NCBI GenBank assembly: GCA_027922465.2
Contig: BQMF02000033.1
Location: 1,116,001-1,180,000, forward strand
DNA: 64,000 nt
Source of the DNA: Turritopsis dohrnii
Taxonomy: Eukaryota; Cnidaria; Hydrozoa; Anthoathecata; Oceaniidae
Reading direction: 5' to 3'
Shown here: positions 11,440 to 24,164 of the stretch, piece by piece
How positions within the stretch are numbered: the stretch's first letter is position 1
How the letters are laid out: every line of letters begins with the position of its first letter
Notes under the pieces: model-generated
Seen by the model: the letters and a program-made list of their open reading frames with translations, nothing else
What the model was told of the DNA's origin: nothing
Databases searched by the model: none
Position numbers and translations under genes: made by a program

Positions 11440-12090
11440 AACAATTATAAATTTAAGATCAATTTGTGACGTCATAGAGACTTCTGAATATGGGACGTCA
11501 CAATTGGGATCAAATTGCGATCTGATGGAAATTTTCAAATTCCATTCTGCAGTCATTAAACAGTATAAATCGAGTAACATTAACATGATTATATATAGAA
11601 TTTTCATTCGTACCAACCCAGTGGGCACACGAGGTTCAGTGGCGGATCTAGAGGTATGTCGAAATTTGTGTAGGAGAGTTTAAGCAATCTAACCATAAAA
11701 GAAAAGCGTTCAAATAATCCCATTGGTAATATAAATTGAATTCACAAATTATGTTAATGCTCTCCTACACAAATTTCGACATACCTCTAGATCCGCCACT
11801 GAGGTTTTTGAGACGTCTCATTTTAATCGCAAAATTGTCGTTTGGTTGTGAGATCATTTTGCTACGTCGTAGGGACGTCTGAAAGTGGGACGTTCCAACT
11901 GTGATTTTTTTACGATCAAATAACGAACGCGGAAATGTCATTCTGCTGTTACTAAACAGTATACTTTGAGTAACAATAACATACTTCATATGGAATTTAC
12001 ATTCGTACCGATTCTTTTTCTTGGTCGTGTGAGGGATGATTTCAGGAGGTATTTGTGACGTCTGTATACAGATTAAATTACGACCTTTTA
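11440..12090. repeat. Second and partial third copy of the GACGTC-rich repeat
   Basis: Sequence from 11617 repeats that from 10114 (CACACGAGG..., GACGTCTCATTT...AATCGCAAAAT, GGTCGTTTGGTTGT-like, GACGTCTGAAAGTGGGACGT) and is interrupted by the hAT-type MITE at 11637. Positions 11460-11600 hold an older partial copy ending in the same CATTCTGCAGTCATTAAACAG block as 10280. Confidence 0.65.
11637..11801. mobile_element. 165-bp hAT-type MITE, 5-bp target duplication AGGTT
   Basis: The arms are almost perfect inverted repeats starting CAGTGGCGGATCTAGAGG and extending about 47 bp. AGGTT flanks both sides (11632-11636 and 11802-11806). The related repeat at 10126 supplies the uninterrupted target. 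CAGTGGCGGA ends are typical of hAT elements. The 5-bp duplication is shorter than the usual 8, though hAT groups with 5-bp duplications are known. Confidence 0.8.
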
Positions 12091-12179
12091 AAGAATTCTA
12101 AATTGTCAAAAGCGATCATTCAACAGAGATTCATCAAATGTGTTTTACTACAGTTGAATGATTTTAAGAATTTAAAATA

Positions 12180-12980
12180 CAGTGTGTCGCAGAGAATTTC
12201 GGCCTGGGATTTTAACAGCCTTTAACTTTCACACATAGCTATATCAGCAGCAGTTTTACACCATTCGATACGATTTTATTCAAAGATTTTAAAAATATAT
12301 ATTTTGTTCTCCAAAAGCTTTTATTTTGGAAACAATTAAGGATTTTATCATGAAAAAGTACAATTATCTTCTTAATGGCTAATTAACACGTCTTGCGATA
12401 ACAACTTTCGATCTCATTACCAAAAACAATAACAAGTCAAGTGGCTGTAAAACACAAGAGTCATTAGCTGTCTCAACATGTTTCTGTGACCACAGAGATT
12501 TGCTCTTGCCGTCATTTCATGAAGACCGGCAAATAAAATTTTGACTTTTTTTAAGATTATTTGCTGCGTCAACAATTTTACTTCTCAACTCTGATAGACT
12601 TTGCATTTCAGTGGAGAAGCCTTTTTGTTTTAAATGGCAAGATGCACAAGATTTTGTAGAAGCCCTCGTTTTGATATTTAATTTTGTGATGAGATGTTAA
12701 CTTTAGTGTGTTCAATAACACCGCGACAAGTTCTTAATAAACAAACGGATAATTGCACGTGAAAATTTACTTTTATTAACCATTAAGGAATTAATGACCG
12801 TGACGGTTTAAAAAAATCCTTATTACTACAAAAGTTTTGGACTAAATTATTTAAAATATAGGTTGCTAAAATCTTTGGAAAAAATCCTATCGAATGGTGT
12901 AAAAATCGCTGAAATATGATATATGTGTTATAAGTTATAGGCTGTTAAAATCGCAGATCGAAATTCTCTGGGACACACTG
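12180..12980. mobile_element. 801-bp element with about 130-bp TIRs and TA duplication
   Basis: Both ends begin CAGTGTGTC and are flanked by TA (12178-12179 and 12981-12982). The arms align through AGAGAATTTCG, TTTTAACAGCCT and TTTTACACCATTCGATA for about 130 bp. The interior has no transposase. It shares the CAGTGTGTC end with the element at 16201, so one Tc1/mariner-type family probably moved both. Confidence 0.85.
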
Positions 12981-12984
12981 TAGA

Positions 12985-13490
12985 CCAGTCACAAATACAT
13001 ACAACAAAGGGAAATTCTCGGGTTATAAAATTCACGTGTGGTATAGAAAGTTTCAAAAGCATAAAATGACTTTCTTGTTATTAAGTTATTAAGTTATTAC
13101 TATTAATAATGATACATGTAACATAAGTTTAGATAAAAAGAGGCTAAGATAAAACTTAGAAGAGTTAATTAAACATGGAGTTTTGTCAAAGTTAAACTGG
13201 CAAAATGGAAATGGAAAAACACCTTGTAAACAGGTTGTTTGATGAAATTAACTGCGAGTTTTTGTTTTCTAAATCCGTTCGGTGAGTATATATACATATT
13301 TATACATTCTTGCTGAGCTTAGTTTCAGTACTCTAGCATCACAGAAGCATTGAAGATGACATATAAAGAAAACTTCCGTTGATGCTCAAAGATCTCCTGA
13401 TCGACAAAAAGGTTGGAAAAATTTCCAAAAGGCTTGCCGAAGGGAGTTTTAAATGTAGAAATGCATGTGAATTTCACAACTTTTCATAAC
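12985..13490. other. No supported gene
   Basis: AT-rich sequence with no repeat or open frame I can support. Confidence 0.5.
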
Positions 13491-14310
13491 AAATTAAAGT
13501 CTATGTCAACCGATTTGTCAGTTCGAACATTTTTTATGATTACTAAGTCAAAATAAATGATTTTAAGATAATTTTTTTGCATCGTCAAGAGCACAAAAAG
13601 CACAATGATATAAACGACTTTTTGGGACAAAATATTAAAATTTTAGCGTTAAAATTTGCGTTAGAATAAAGCAACTTTTTTTCTAGTACACCAAAAGCGT
13701 TGAAACTTTCACAGGAGCGAGATCAATCTTTCACAAAGAAGTGTACAAAATTTTATAACAAAAATATGAGACCCGGTAGAGCCCTAACAATATCTGATAT
13801 TTTGCCATAAACCGGGGGTTAAAGTGTCAAATCAAATTACATCAAATGTTGAGGTTTTAGAAAATCGATTGAACTTTTATGTTTTTAAATATCAATTTGG
13901 GGGTCTCAGCGCAAAGATAAAATTAATAAAATATTTGAATGAATACATTATTATAAAACACATTAAAAACATAAGCCGTATTTATACTGAGACGGAGAAA
14001 TTGAGACGGATAGAATAATTGCAAAAAAACATTTTTCTGTCTGACAGTATAAATAGCCGTTTTTATACTGAGACGTAAATTACGTCAAGACGTATAATTC
14101 GTCTGAAAAAATCCTTCGACAGTATAAAATCTGGCAGACGAAAGAAAATACTCAGTCGACGAGTTTTTTTTTAAGCGTCAGTGTAAAATCGGTAGACGGA
14201 TGAAAGTTTTATTCAGACGAATGGATACATTTTTCAGATAAAAGTTTTGACTTCCAGACGAAAGTTAGAAGAAACTTTCGTCTGAATTAAACAAACTTGC
14301 ATCTTTTTTA

Positions 14311-14676
14311 TTGTCAAGATGGATGTTGCCGCATCAGAGGACTTTTTTTTCATGCTTAAAAATAAGCGAAGAAGACTTGACGAGGAAGAAAATGAATTTT
14401 ACAAAAAGTGTTAGAGGTACAGGTAGAACGAACGTTACTGATACCTATATACAGGCTGCTGTTGCTGCTACAACAAATGTCACTGGAAATATAGTTGAAC
14501 GAAAAGATCGAGGGCCTGATAAATCGAGAGAAATAGAAAAGCTTTGGTGGAGTCAGGTATATCACATATACAGTGATGCAGATTTTAAATCTGAAATGAG
14601 ACTAAATCGGGATACTTTCGATTTTATTTTGAATACCATTTACGAGCATATTGTCTTTAAGCGCCAACCTTTCTAG
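14311..14676 (+). pseudogene. HARBI1-type transposase, N-terminal remnant
   Basis: The frame is 121 codons, where family members are about 350-450 residues. Its last third, WWSQVYHIYSDADFKSEMRL followed by NRDTFDFILNTIY, is the characteristic segment before the DDE nuclease of Harbinger transposases. The DDE domain itself is absent. The frame ends in a few codons (FKRQPF) at a deletion junction, just where the minus-strand Myb-like remnant begins. It cannot encode an active enzyme. The first in-frame ATG is at 14311, but one at 14389 is also possible. Confidence 0.7.
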
Positions 14677-14801
14677 AGACAACGCATACTCGTTTGATGC
14701 CAACACTTCAGCAAACTTTTCCACCTCTTCTTTAGTCCAACTTCTTGCAATACCTTTTTTTTCGAAGACATCACGATCGCACCATTGCAGTTTTCAGTCA
14801 T
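14655..14801 (-). pseudogene. Myb/SANT-like protein remnant of Harbinger element
   Basis: Read on the minus strand from an ATG at 14801, the frame gives a short leader then SWTKEEVEKFAEVLASNEYA and a LERLALK segment. This is the Myb-like module that Harbinger elements encode as a second, DNA-binding protein assisting transposase import and binding. It covers about 50 residues before the deletion junction. Its convergent orientation to the transposase remnant supports a common element. Confidence 0.65.
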
Positions 14802-15330
14802 GTTATTATATGTTACGTTAAAGTGTTGTTTACAAAAAACGTTCGATTTCATTGCTAAGTCTGATCTACACTTAAGAAAGCTCGTGTCACACTTTAAAAA
14901 TTTCTGAAAGTATGATCACTTTCATTCGACTAAGCTCTAACTTGCATCGTTTCGACGAAAGTTATAAGTAGACAAAATTTACAAATTTTTGTTATTTTTT
15001 CGTCCGTCATGAACTTTTACACCGATTTTATACTGTTAAATATTTCACGTACCTTTCGTCCTATTAGATTTCTTTCGTCAGTATAAATTCGGTTTTTTTG
15101 AGCAGACGATGTTTTTTACATTTTACGTTTTTATACTGGACGATATTTTTAAAACTTTCTTCTGTCTGGAAGACGAAACTTACGTCTGAGACGGATGAAA
15201 GTAAAGCAAAAGTAGACGGATGAAAGTTAGGACAAAATTTTGTAAAAAACCGGTTTTACACTAACGGACGAAACTTTTCTTCAGACGTAGATTACGTCTG
15301 GACGTAATTTACGTCTCAGTATAAAAACGG

Positions 15331-16198
15331 CTAATCAGAAAAAAAAACCCGGTTAGACGGATAGAGTTTTCTCTTTACTTTTCCATCTCAATTCGACCAT
15401 CGAAACGATGCACAAATATGATCAAATTCAACGATCGAATTAAAGAATTAATGATGTCTTAATTACTCTGTCTATCATGTATTTATACTGATAGAAAGAA
15501 GTTTTGCCCATTCCATCACCTGATTATACTGTCTTGTTATTTATACTGATAGGAAAATAAAATTTACAATTATAAATAGGGCTATATATCTTTTTCAACG
15601 AAGTTTTTCGTAACGTAGTTACATTATCAAGTCAAAATTTGAATGGATTGAGTGCTTTGAAACAATAAGCCCGTTGCAAGTTAATCGATCATTAAAAATT
15701 TAATTACTTTTTTCCAAGACATTCTCCTGATTTTTTCAAAAAACACTTTTTCAATTTTCACGTAACTAGCTGAAAGAACTTGAAAATGACTTTCCATTCA
15801 TTTAAAAATTATTTTGAAATTTGGTATATTCATTTGAAAAAATAACTTTTAAATTTCCGTTCCAAACATTATGAAACACACTCTAGCAAGAGGTGTCAAA
15901 TCTCTAACCGCCTATTGTTAATTCCATTTTGTTTAAGATTGCTTAGCATTAGTTGACGATTCAACCAATGGAAAGATTCATAATTGAATTGGGTAATGAA
16001 TCTGATGACAGCGACACAGACGATGATGTTGATTATGAAAGCGATTTTTTTGGATAAGTATTTGTAAAACTTAAGTGTCATACGCAAAGACAAAAACATT
16101 GAAATTTTTTTGTCATTCATTTTTTAAATTTTTTTAATCGGCACATCTAATTGTCTAAAGAATTCCCTTGCCTCTCTTAAATACATGATACATGTATC
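15331..16198. other. No supported gene
   Basis: AT-rich. A 29-codon acidic plus-strand frame at 15971-16060 (ESDDSDTDDDVDYESDFFG) stands out in composition, but has no upstream exon signal I can defend. Confidence 0.4.
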
Positions 16199-16200
16199 TA

Positions 16201-17675
16201 CAGTGTGTCTCAAAATGTCTTATCCACCAACTTTCAAGGCGTATATCTCATTACATGTTTTATAAAATATTGTGAATTTTATATCACAAGAAAGAGCTTT
16301 TCATGCTGTATCCATTAATATAAAATGTTTGCCAAAATATTTGTTCTTCGAAAAGATATTGAAAAAAAACTCAACGATTTGGCTCATTAAATTCTTAAAA
16401 GTCAATTAATTACGGTAGCAGCGATAGCGAATACTGTATTAAAACACCCGTGGACTTCTCCTCCTCCTACTCCTCCTCCTCCTCCTCCTCCTACTCCGAC
16501 CGAAATGGCAATTAGTCTGCGATTTAGAGTCTGCGATTCCCCGTTAAAATCTCAATATATATTCTAATGAACGAACGCAGCCTTTTGAATTTTCGAAGGT
16601 TTTAAATCACATACATTTAAAATACGTTTCCTTTGATATTTCATCACTTAATTGACGAAGGAATGGATATTAATCCAATAGGTCTACATAAAGCTGGGAT
16701 TTATCTAACTTTTATCTAACTTGATAATAAAGCTGGGACTTTTAGTTACTTATGGTACTGAATCAATGTACTTTGGCACTTGAAAATAGATATGTTTTTC
16801 GTGTCAGTAAAGCACAGATCAGACTTTCTTGTTACTTTCTACGTTTGTTAGCTATCTGTTCTGTCTTTTATCATCAAGGTTTTCAAAAATCGAGTTAAAA
16901 AAAGGCAGTTATCTGTTCGAATTCATTTTCGGTTTCAAGAAATTATAATTCAAAACATACATTTGTTTTTCGAAGAAACGAGTTTTTTTTTCTACATAAG
17001 CTCTTATAAAAAAAACGTACGTTATAAACAGCTCATGCATGTATAATTCTTTTGTCTTCTAATAAATTAAATTGCTGGTGTGTTGCGATTAGACCCTATT
17101 TACACGAGTTAGTAATTTTAAACATTATTATCGTTTATGCCTGTTTTCCACCAGTAAGATATTTCAAGAAATAACGTTTACAGAACTTTTAAAAACTTTA
17201 AGTAAAATTTCGAAAGTATTCTTGTGGCAAGTACTTTTGCTGCTACCGTTTTGCGCCATCTGGCTCTTGTTCATTTTACAATGAACGCCATTTGTAAACA
17301 CAATGAAAAAATTAAAAATCATCACACAGTAAAAAAATTTTATTTGAAATTTTTATGATTAGTTGTTATGGGAAATTGATACGCAAAGCTATACTTAAAG
17401 ATTTCTAAAGGCTTCATCAGCACAACAAAAGAAAATTACACCATTAAAAATTCATTAGCATGTCAGTTAATTGACTTTTAAGAATTCAATGAACCAAATC
17501 GTTGAGTTTTTCTTCACTATCTTTTCGAAGAACAAATATTTTGGCAAACATTTTATATTAATGGATACAGCATGAAAAGCTCTTTCTTGTGATATAAAAT
17601 TCACAATATTTTATAAAACACGTAATGAGATATACGCCTTGAAAGTTGGTGGATAAGACATTTTGAGACACACTG
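16201..17675. mobile_element. 1,475-bp element with 210-bp TIRs and TA duplication
   Basis: The TIRs (16201-16410 and 17466-17675) start CAGTGTGTCTCAAAATGTCT and are nearly identical over 210 bp. TA flanks both ends. The interior is not a transposase but a copy of a repeat found elsewhere: 16425-16610 recurs at 44293, and 16610-17270 recurs inverted at 40473-41816. The element is therefore non-autonomous and carries captured or nested repeat sequence. The high arm identity suggests a fairly recent insertion. Confidence 0.85.
16470..16501. repeat. CTC-type trinucleotide tract
   Basis: An imperfect CTCCTC/CTCCTA tract inside the shared repeat. The homologous copy at about 44340 has a different number and order of units, so it is length-variable between copies. 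Confidence 0.8.
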
Positions 17676-17749
17676 TATAAAATATTTAATTGCCTTTAAT
17701 CGACCAAATAATTATTAAACGCAGCCATAACAAATAATGTAACCCCCGG

Positions 17750-18270
17750 TTTATGGCAAAATATCAAATATTGTTAGGGCTCTACCGGGTCCCATATTTC
17801 GGTTGAGAACTTCCGATAGAATAAAGATTTTGTTATAAGATTTTGTACACTTCTTTGTGAAAGATTGATCTCGCTCCTGTGTAAGTTTCAACGCTATTGG
17901 TGTACTAGAAAAATAGTTGCTTTATTCTAACGCAAATGTTAACGCTAAAATTTTAATATTTTTTCCCAAAAAGTCGTTTATAATATTGTGCTTTTTGTGC
18001 TCTTGACGATGCAAAAAAAATTATTTTAAAATCATTTATTTTGACTTAGTAATCATAAAAAATGTTGAAACTGCCAAATCGGTTGACATAGACTTTAGCT
18101 GGTATATCTTAAATTGTATATTAATGCGTTGTAAATTTTTAAAAGGAATTAAAAAGGAGATATCTTGAATTTGTGTGTTTTGTTGTTTTGATGATCCCAA
18201 CATCCCAACAGTTGACTTATGATCTCACAAAACGGACGTCTTTGCGATGTTGTTAAGGCTTAAGATTGAC
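17750..18270. other. Right arm of composite plus AT-rich sequence
   Basis: To 18095 this is the right arm of the composite. After that comes short AT-rich sequence with no gene. Confidence 0.5.
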
Positions 18271-18274
18271 GTTA

Positions 18275-18720
18275 TTGCGATGTCGTTGGGATGTCGTCAA
18301 GACGTCTCAGTGAAGATGTGATTGGGACGTCTTCTGAGATTCCCACTTCGCGACAGTTGAACGACGTCTTTGGGATGTCTTGGACAACGAAGGAATAAAT
18401 TTCTCTGCGACTTCGTTACGATGTCGTTGGGATGTCGTCGAGACGTCTCAGTGAAGATTTGATTGGGACGTCCTCTGAGATTCCCACTTCGCGACCATTG
18501 AACGACGTCTTTGGGATGTCTTGGACAACGAAGGAATAAATTTCTCTGCGATGTCGTTACGATGTCGTTGGGATGTCGTCGAGACGTCTCAGTGAAGATG
18601 TGATTGGGAAGTCTTTTGAGACTCCTACTTCGCGACTATTGAGCGACGTCTTAGGGACACCTTGTAAAAACGTCTCTACGACGACTACAGGACGTTTTTG
18701 TGCCCTCTGGGAAGTGTCTT
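18275..18720. repeat. Tandem repeat, period about 140 bp, about three units
   Basis: TGTCGTTGGGATGTCGTC recurs at 18281, 18422 and 18562. Each unit contains GAGACGTCTCAGTGAAGAT, GATTGGGACGTC and CACTTCGCGAC. The array ends GACGTTTTTGTGCCCTCTGGG, resembling the end motif of the GACGTC-rich repeat at 10114-11308, so it may be a tandemly expanded relative. Confidence 0.75.
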
Positions 18721-21220
18721 CGATTTGTAAATTTGTGTAAAATTTGATCACGGAATCAAGGAATGAACTACTCACTTACTACTGTCCAGAAAAATGGAAA
18801 TTACTTGCAGAATTGAGTACAGTAGTTCAGTAAAAGAAGAAGCAAGCAAGAAAGAGGCATTATTTCTTTGGTAATTTCACAACTATATAACTGATTTATT
18901 TTTCTCATTCCATGATTAACATAATGGTTCTTCTATTAACCATATATATATATATTTGTTTGTATTCAGTTACGAAAGCCTGGAATTGCCTTGTCAAATA
19001 TATAGGTCTTGGCTAACATATGGAAGCCCAAAATGGAGGTTTTCAACATGTTGATGGTAAATGGTTGAAGATTTTACCAGAATTATATTGAAACGAGTCT
19101 TTCCTTTTGCGTGATCGACAATAGGAGCAGTTCAATCTTTGCGCTATGATCTTCTTTCATAGAAATTTATAAGTACTTTGGTCAGCGCAGACATTGGTTT
19201 ACATTGTAAATGAGACTGACTGACACCAGGTTTATTCGTTATTTCATTGATCGTTAAAAACTTAATTTTTAAGAGTTTTTCCATACTAATTTTCTCGATT
19301 TTCTCTTCTTCTACTTTTCCATTTCCTACAAAAATTACATCACGAGAAAGACCAAAAAATAAGGATCCCATCGATATAAAATTTATAAAAACTAATTGGG
19401 TATTTCTTCAAAAATGCGATGAAAATGTTTGTTGCCAAAGTTTTGAAACACACTGTAGTTGTAGTTGCAGCCCCGTCGGGACATGGTTGATTTCCGTTAC
19501 TGTAAATTGGTCTTAACAAGGCTTTGGGAAGATTTTATTCCGGGTGTAGTTGGTGGAGTAGAATGTGCGAATCTAAATGTTCCAAATTTTAAACTTGCTG
19601 CTTCATTTAGACAGCACATCGTAGTCTGGGTCCAGAAAGGATACCATGATCGGAGAAATATATGTTGAGAAAGGGGTTTGAGAGGAGTGGCATCATCAGA
19701 CCCAACCAAAATGAGAAACGATGCATCTTACCAAAATATAATATAAGACATTCATAATTTGGAAAACAAAGCTTATAGACATAAAACTGGGGCCACTTGT
19801 GATCAATTACTTTACGATTGATATTGTGATTGATCCCTAGATAGTCAGGTTTCAATTTTCACTTGATACCTTTTTAATTAGATCCTGGTTATCACGCGAC
19901 GTGACGTTATAGTTATGGGTCAGGTAAAAAATGGAATTATTAGAACCCATATCCGAAATTATCAACTTCCTTAGACATTGGGAAGAAAGTAGGAAAAATG
20001 AGGTCATCGGAGACGTTCTTTGAAATTAAGAAGTGACCAAATTCAAAAAAAATATCGGGGGAACAATTAATTGTATACAATATACAAAAGTATGCAAAAT
20101 TCTGTTCGATAACATTTCAGCTTTCCAGCTGCAGCGTCATCTTCGACTCGATAACTCAACCAAAGTTAAAACGACCAGAACGTTTTTAAAAGATAACAAA
20201 AAGTACAAAACAAAACAGTTTTATGCAGATTTTCAGCTGCGTAGGTAGATTCATTTGGTTTGCATATTCCAAGTTAGTGTAGCTACCGCTACACTATGCC
20301 ACATGGTTATACTACTCATTAAAAAATTTGTTGTATTGTAAAACTTAAATATTTACACTTAAATATGTGATTTTCGGCACGCTCTTTCTGCACTGCATAC
20401 AGATACTTTGATCACGATTGTATTTGAAATATTGTGCATCTATACATAAAAAACTGGCTTTGTTTAAAGTATGCCACTTATCAGGCCCAAAATCAACCAA
20501 AAACATTTTTACAAAAATCCTTAAGTTACTTAATGTTTGGCGGAAAGTTTTCTTTTTAATCATAAAATTTTGCACGGACGAAATTTGAAAGGAGCTGATT
20601 TCGAATTTGACAGTTATTTCCTTAGATTTGACAACATTTAGGCAATTCGGGCCGATGTTTGACCAAATTGGTGCTGATATTGAATTTCGGCGGATGTAAC
20701 CAAAATTTTTGCAATTCGGCAATGTTGTATTTTTGAGACTAGATATTTATCATTTTGTTACATCCTGAAGTCTTCAAGCCCAGTGTTAATTTAGTACAAG
20801 CAAAGAACTAAGCTTTCTGGCTACTTACTTCCTCTTTTGCTGAATTACTGAAGCGCATACTATAGTTAATTTAAAGCACGTCAAATGTGGGTACATCAAG
20901 GAAATACGTCACGGAAAATGGCGCCATCACACCAGAAGTTGGTACTGATTGATATGAATGATCGTGTGCCGCAAAATATTAGCACAAGCAACATGGATTA
21001 TTATTTTGTGTGATGCAGATTCTAGATTTCATTCTTGAAGACAACCAAGTACTTTGATAATCAGAGAGAAAAAGGTAAACCCGTTATGACATTAGTTATC
21101 CAATTTGCATCTATTTTTTTGTTTATGACATATTAAAAACTTATGCCTTACTTTTGTAAAAAGACATTGTTTTTTTGAACAAAAGTTGTTCATCACTATG
21201 TTTTTTAAGTTCCAGAAAGT
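18721..21220. other. No supported gene
   Basis: Several 60-125-codon frames occur on both strands without motifs. A possible isolated element end (GAAACACACTGTA near 19443) resembles the complement of the CAGTGTGT ends seen at 12180 and 16201, but I found no partner. Confidence 0.5.
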
Positions 21221-21222
21221 TA

Positions 21223-21302
21223 TCTTAACAAGCACTGGCGTGTCTTAACAAGCACTAGCGTGTCTTAACAAGCACTGGCGTGTCTAAACAAGCATTGGCG
21301 TA
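21223..21302. repeat. 20-bp tandem repeat, four units
   Basis: TCTTAACAAGCACTGGCGTG is repeated four times with single-base changes (CTAGCG, CTAAAC, CATTGG). Confidence 0.9.
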
Positions 21303-23248
21303 TGTATTGTCAAAGTAACGTTTGGGTGTGGAAATGGAAGGCCTTATAATATATATTTGTTGCTCAGAAGATAACAGCACCAATACATATATCAAAACAT
21401 GAGAACCTACAGTTCAAGTACAAAAGTGATGTGGAACACGTCTCACAAGATACATATGGAGAGCTTCTTTAAATTAATAATAATATTGATAGCTTCCATC
21501 TCCGATTTCAGACTGCAAGTTAGCGCTCTTACGTTTTCATAGAAATGCGACAGAAAGAGAAATCAGTTAATTGGTCAGTTATTCTCCAAGCAGAAGAATG
21601 ACACTCTCATCAGCAGAAAGATTTCCATCTGCTGATTGCAATGCAAAAATATTCAACCTCCTTGGTGATTATCCAAATGGGGATCGTATGCGGTATGAAC
21701 TGACTCTCAGTATGAACGAAAGTTCATTCGAATTACTCTGTTTGCACTTACCAACAGAAAATATCAAATCAATGCATGTGAATAGACTAGGCTGATGAAA
21801 ATGTTTTCTATATTACACCGTCAGGTGTACTTTTTACAGTTTACTTTCACGTTTCGTCAGTAAGTTGAATATTCTCTTTGTTGCGTTTTAAAAATTTTAC
21901 ACTTAATTGAAGGGTTTCTGCCATTTAGGCCGGCGTCTGTGTAACAAAAAGATATTCCGCTGTACAACTTGCAGACCACACTTTTATGCTGGAATAATGT
22001 TAAGGGATGTATAGTGGCTCTGAAACAAAAACGTTCCCACAAAATCGATAGTCCGTTATGACGTAATGACCCAAAAAACATTTTGTGACGTAATAATAAG
22101 AAGAAAAAATTCAAAATGGCGGAAAAAAACTTTTTGCAGAATAAAGTTTCCTCCTGAACATATATCTGAAAATGTATTGTAGACTATTTATGGAACAAAG
22201 ACGACTATCGGATTTTACCCACCCTTTCAGGAGGAGGTCTGTGATTCCTTGTTGTTCACCTAATTTTTGCTCTCATATGAACCAGAAACTATGAAAATCA
22301 AAGTGAACAGGAGAGGGCAATAAAGATAAATCCATTTAATTCAAGTAATTAGGCAATTTCTGACGTAGGTTCCCTAATTTTCATGGCAATTCGCACGCGG
22401 GTATTTGCAGACACATGAAAGAAAACGTTTAAGACATAACCTTTTCAATCACTGTAAACTACTAAGTGAAATGCAGAAAGTCGTCTTCAAATCGTCTTCG
22501 TCATAATCATCATCGTAATCATCAACGCCTATTTCTTCGTTTTTTATATTATCCGCAACATGAGTATTTTGTAAAATGTAGAGATGCCTGTGGCAGGAAC
22601 ATTAATCGCAGGCGTTAATGTAAGGTATTAAATCCTGTCCAACTAGGTAAGATATAAGATGTATTTTACGAAATCTGTCGATCTTAGAATAAGTTGTTCC
22701 GGGAGAACTTCCTGTTCATTCAGACAAACAAGGCTTAATCTGTACTGTTCATTAAGTTACACCGATTCCATTTTCCCCCAATACAAAGTGTGAAATGTTA
22801 TTAATTGGTTTTTTCAAAGATCGCTCACTTTTCTTTACTGGTTGGAATCCTTCATTTGATGCAGATTCTTCACTACTTCTTTGAGTTATTATACCATTGG
22901 CCATATGTGTTGAACCTTTACCTGATCTTGTTTCTTCTCTGAAGTCAATGTCTCCTCAAACAAAAGTTGAGAACACAGTACTGTGAAATGCTGATGGTGG
23001 AGCTATTTCAGAGATCATATTCATTTAAGCAAGTGCTGTTTCATGGGATCTAACAACAGAATGGGAAACACCATGCCCAAAACCATTCAACAATTGAATT
23101 AACTTTTTAGAGCCTACTATCTATCTTGTTTCCATGCTTAAAGATAGTGCTTTTTTGCCCTTTGATGATGAAAATATCATATCTTGGGTGGCAATCAAAA
23201 CTTTTGGTGTAAATTCCTCCTTAATGTCCACATATTATCTAATGTGGG
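21303..23248. other. No supported gene apart from one decayed coding fragment
   Basis: Positions 21931-22000 contain a fragment related to the minus-strand frame at 28365-28420. The rest is AT-rich without conserved frames. Confidence 0.45.
21931..22000 (+). pseudogene. Decayed copy of the coding fragment at 28.4 kb
   Basis: GGCGTCTGTG, a following ACAAAAA, then CGCTGTACAACTTGCAGACC, match the minus strand of 28365-28420. That strand is open and reads VPQKLVMPAVQLADHSF. Here the same codons are broken by a stop after GTCTGTG and by a frameshift. The protein is unidentified. Two copies in opposite orientation suggest part of a mobile element. Confidence 0.45.
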
Positions 23249-24164
23249 GTCATCAGACAACCTCGAACCCAGGGTCTCTTGCCTTTTCGATATACGGATA
23301 GCGGCAAAGAAGACCCTGGCGAACGCTGGTCACGTGACATGAAAATTACACAAAATCTGTGTAATTTTTATAAGAGGTGGCCCGAAGAAATTTTGTCTCG
23401 TGCATTCAGTTTCTTATATAGTCACATTACAACCAATATAGAGACCAAATATAGTTCGTCGAGTTCACTCGAGCTCATTTCTGCAAAACAAGACCTCAAC
23501 AGCATTCTGGAAAGACGGCGTTTCCGATTTGATAAAGATTTTATTCGTTATCAAGGTTATTACATTCGAATACCTTGAATGATGAAAGGGAGATTGCAAA
23601 ATTCGTGTGGTGTTTTGTGGATTTTATCTTTGTAACGAGCTGTGGTTTATTTTGGAGACACATCCAGAAACAGAAACAGAAAATGAAAACTTGAGTGTAT
23701 TGAGGTTCAATCTTCCACAAAAGAAAATATAAATAGCCAATAAAGGCACACAAAAAGTAAAAACAAACTATGAAGATAATACATAAACAACAATAATACA
23801 ACAGTGCAGTGATGAGAGAAGATTCTCATGAAATAATGTTTGGGATGAAGAACTTATTCAAAATATATTAAATGATTCAACATTGTTATTTATATCAAAA
23901 TTTTCAAAGTTCACTGGTCAGTAGATGTATGTCTATTTCGAAAAAGCTCTATATAACTTCTTCTTGTAAGTGACCTAAGTATTATCAAGTATAGATGAGT
24001 TTTTGATGTTAATTACCAGTTAAAGATCTGTTTACACTAAAAATTTAATAAACTTCACAAAAATAGATTTCGAGTGCTAATGAGTATTATTTTTAATAAT
24101 TTTTTTTTGTCTTAAAAACGCCTCCTGAGAACCGGTTTAACCGACAGTGTGCAGAGAGCATCTA

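Larger units (their letters stand above)
14056..15330. mobile_element. Internally deleted Harbinger-like element
   Basis: The ends read GCCGTTTTTATACTGAGACG and its complement, flanked by TA. Subterminal regions contain many GACGTAAATTACGTC, CAGACGAAAG and CAGTATAAA repeats on both sides. Inside are a plus-strand remnant of a HARBI1-type transposase and a minus-strand Myb-like remnant, the convergent two-gene layout of PIF/Harbinger elements, fused by a deletion near 14656. PIF/Harbinger usually duplicates TWA. The visible TA would also fit an ISL2EU-like relative. Confidence 0.75.
13497..18095. mobile_element. Composite bounded by about 330-bp inverted repeats
   Basis: The left arm is 13497-13822 and the right arm 17738-18095. 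They match as inverted repeats from AAGTCTATGTCAACCGAT at the outside to the ACCGGGGGTT block at the inside. TA occurs next to both outer ends, which would fit a Tc1/mariner-like insertion. Alternatively these are two separate copies in opposite orientation. The interior holds the Harbinger remnant (14056-15330) and the 1,475-bp TA element (16201-17675). No transposase belonging to the outer arms was found. Confidence 0.55.

Noticed and set aside
18557..18775. 72-codon minus-strand frame
   Set aside because: Lies across the 140-bp tandem repeat and is explained by it.
20345..20722. 125-codon minus-strand frame
   Set aside because: No recognisable domain, and amino-acid use reflects AT-rich noncoding sequence.
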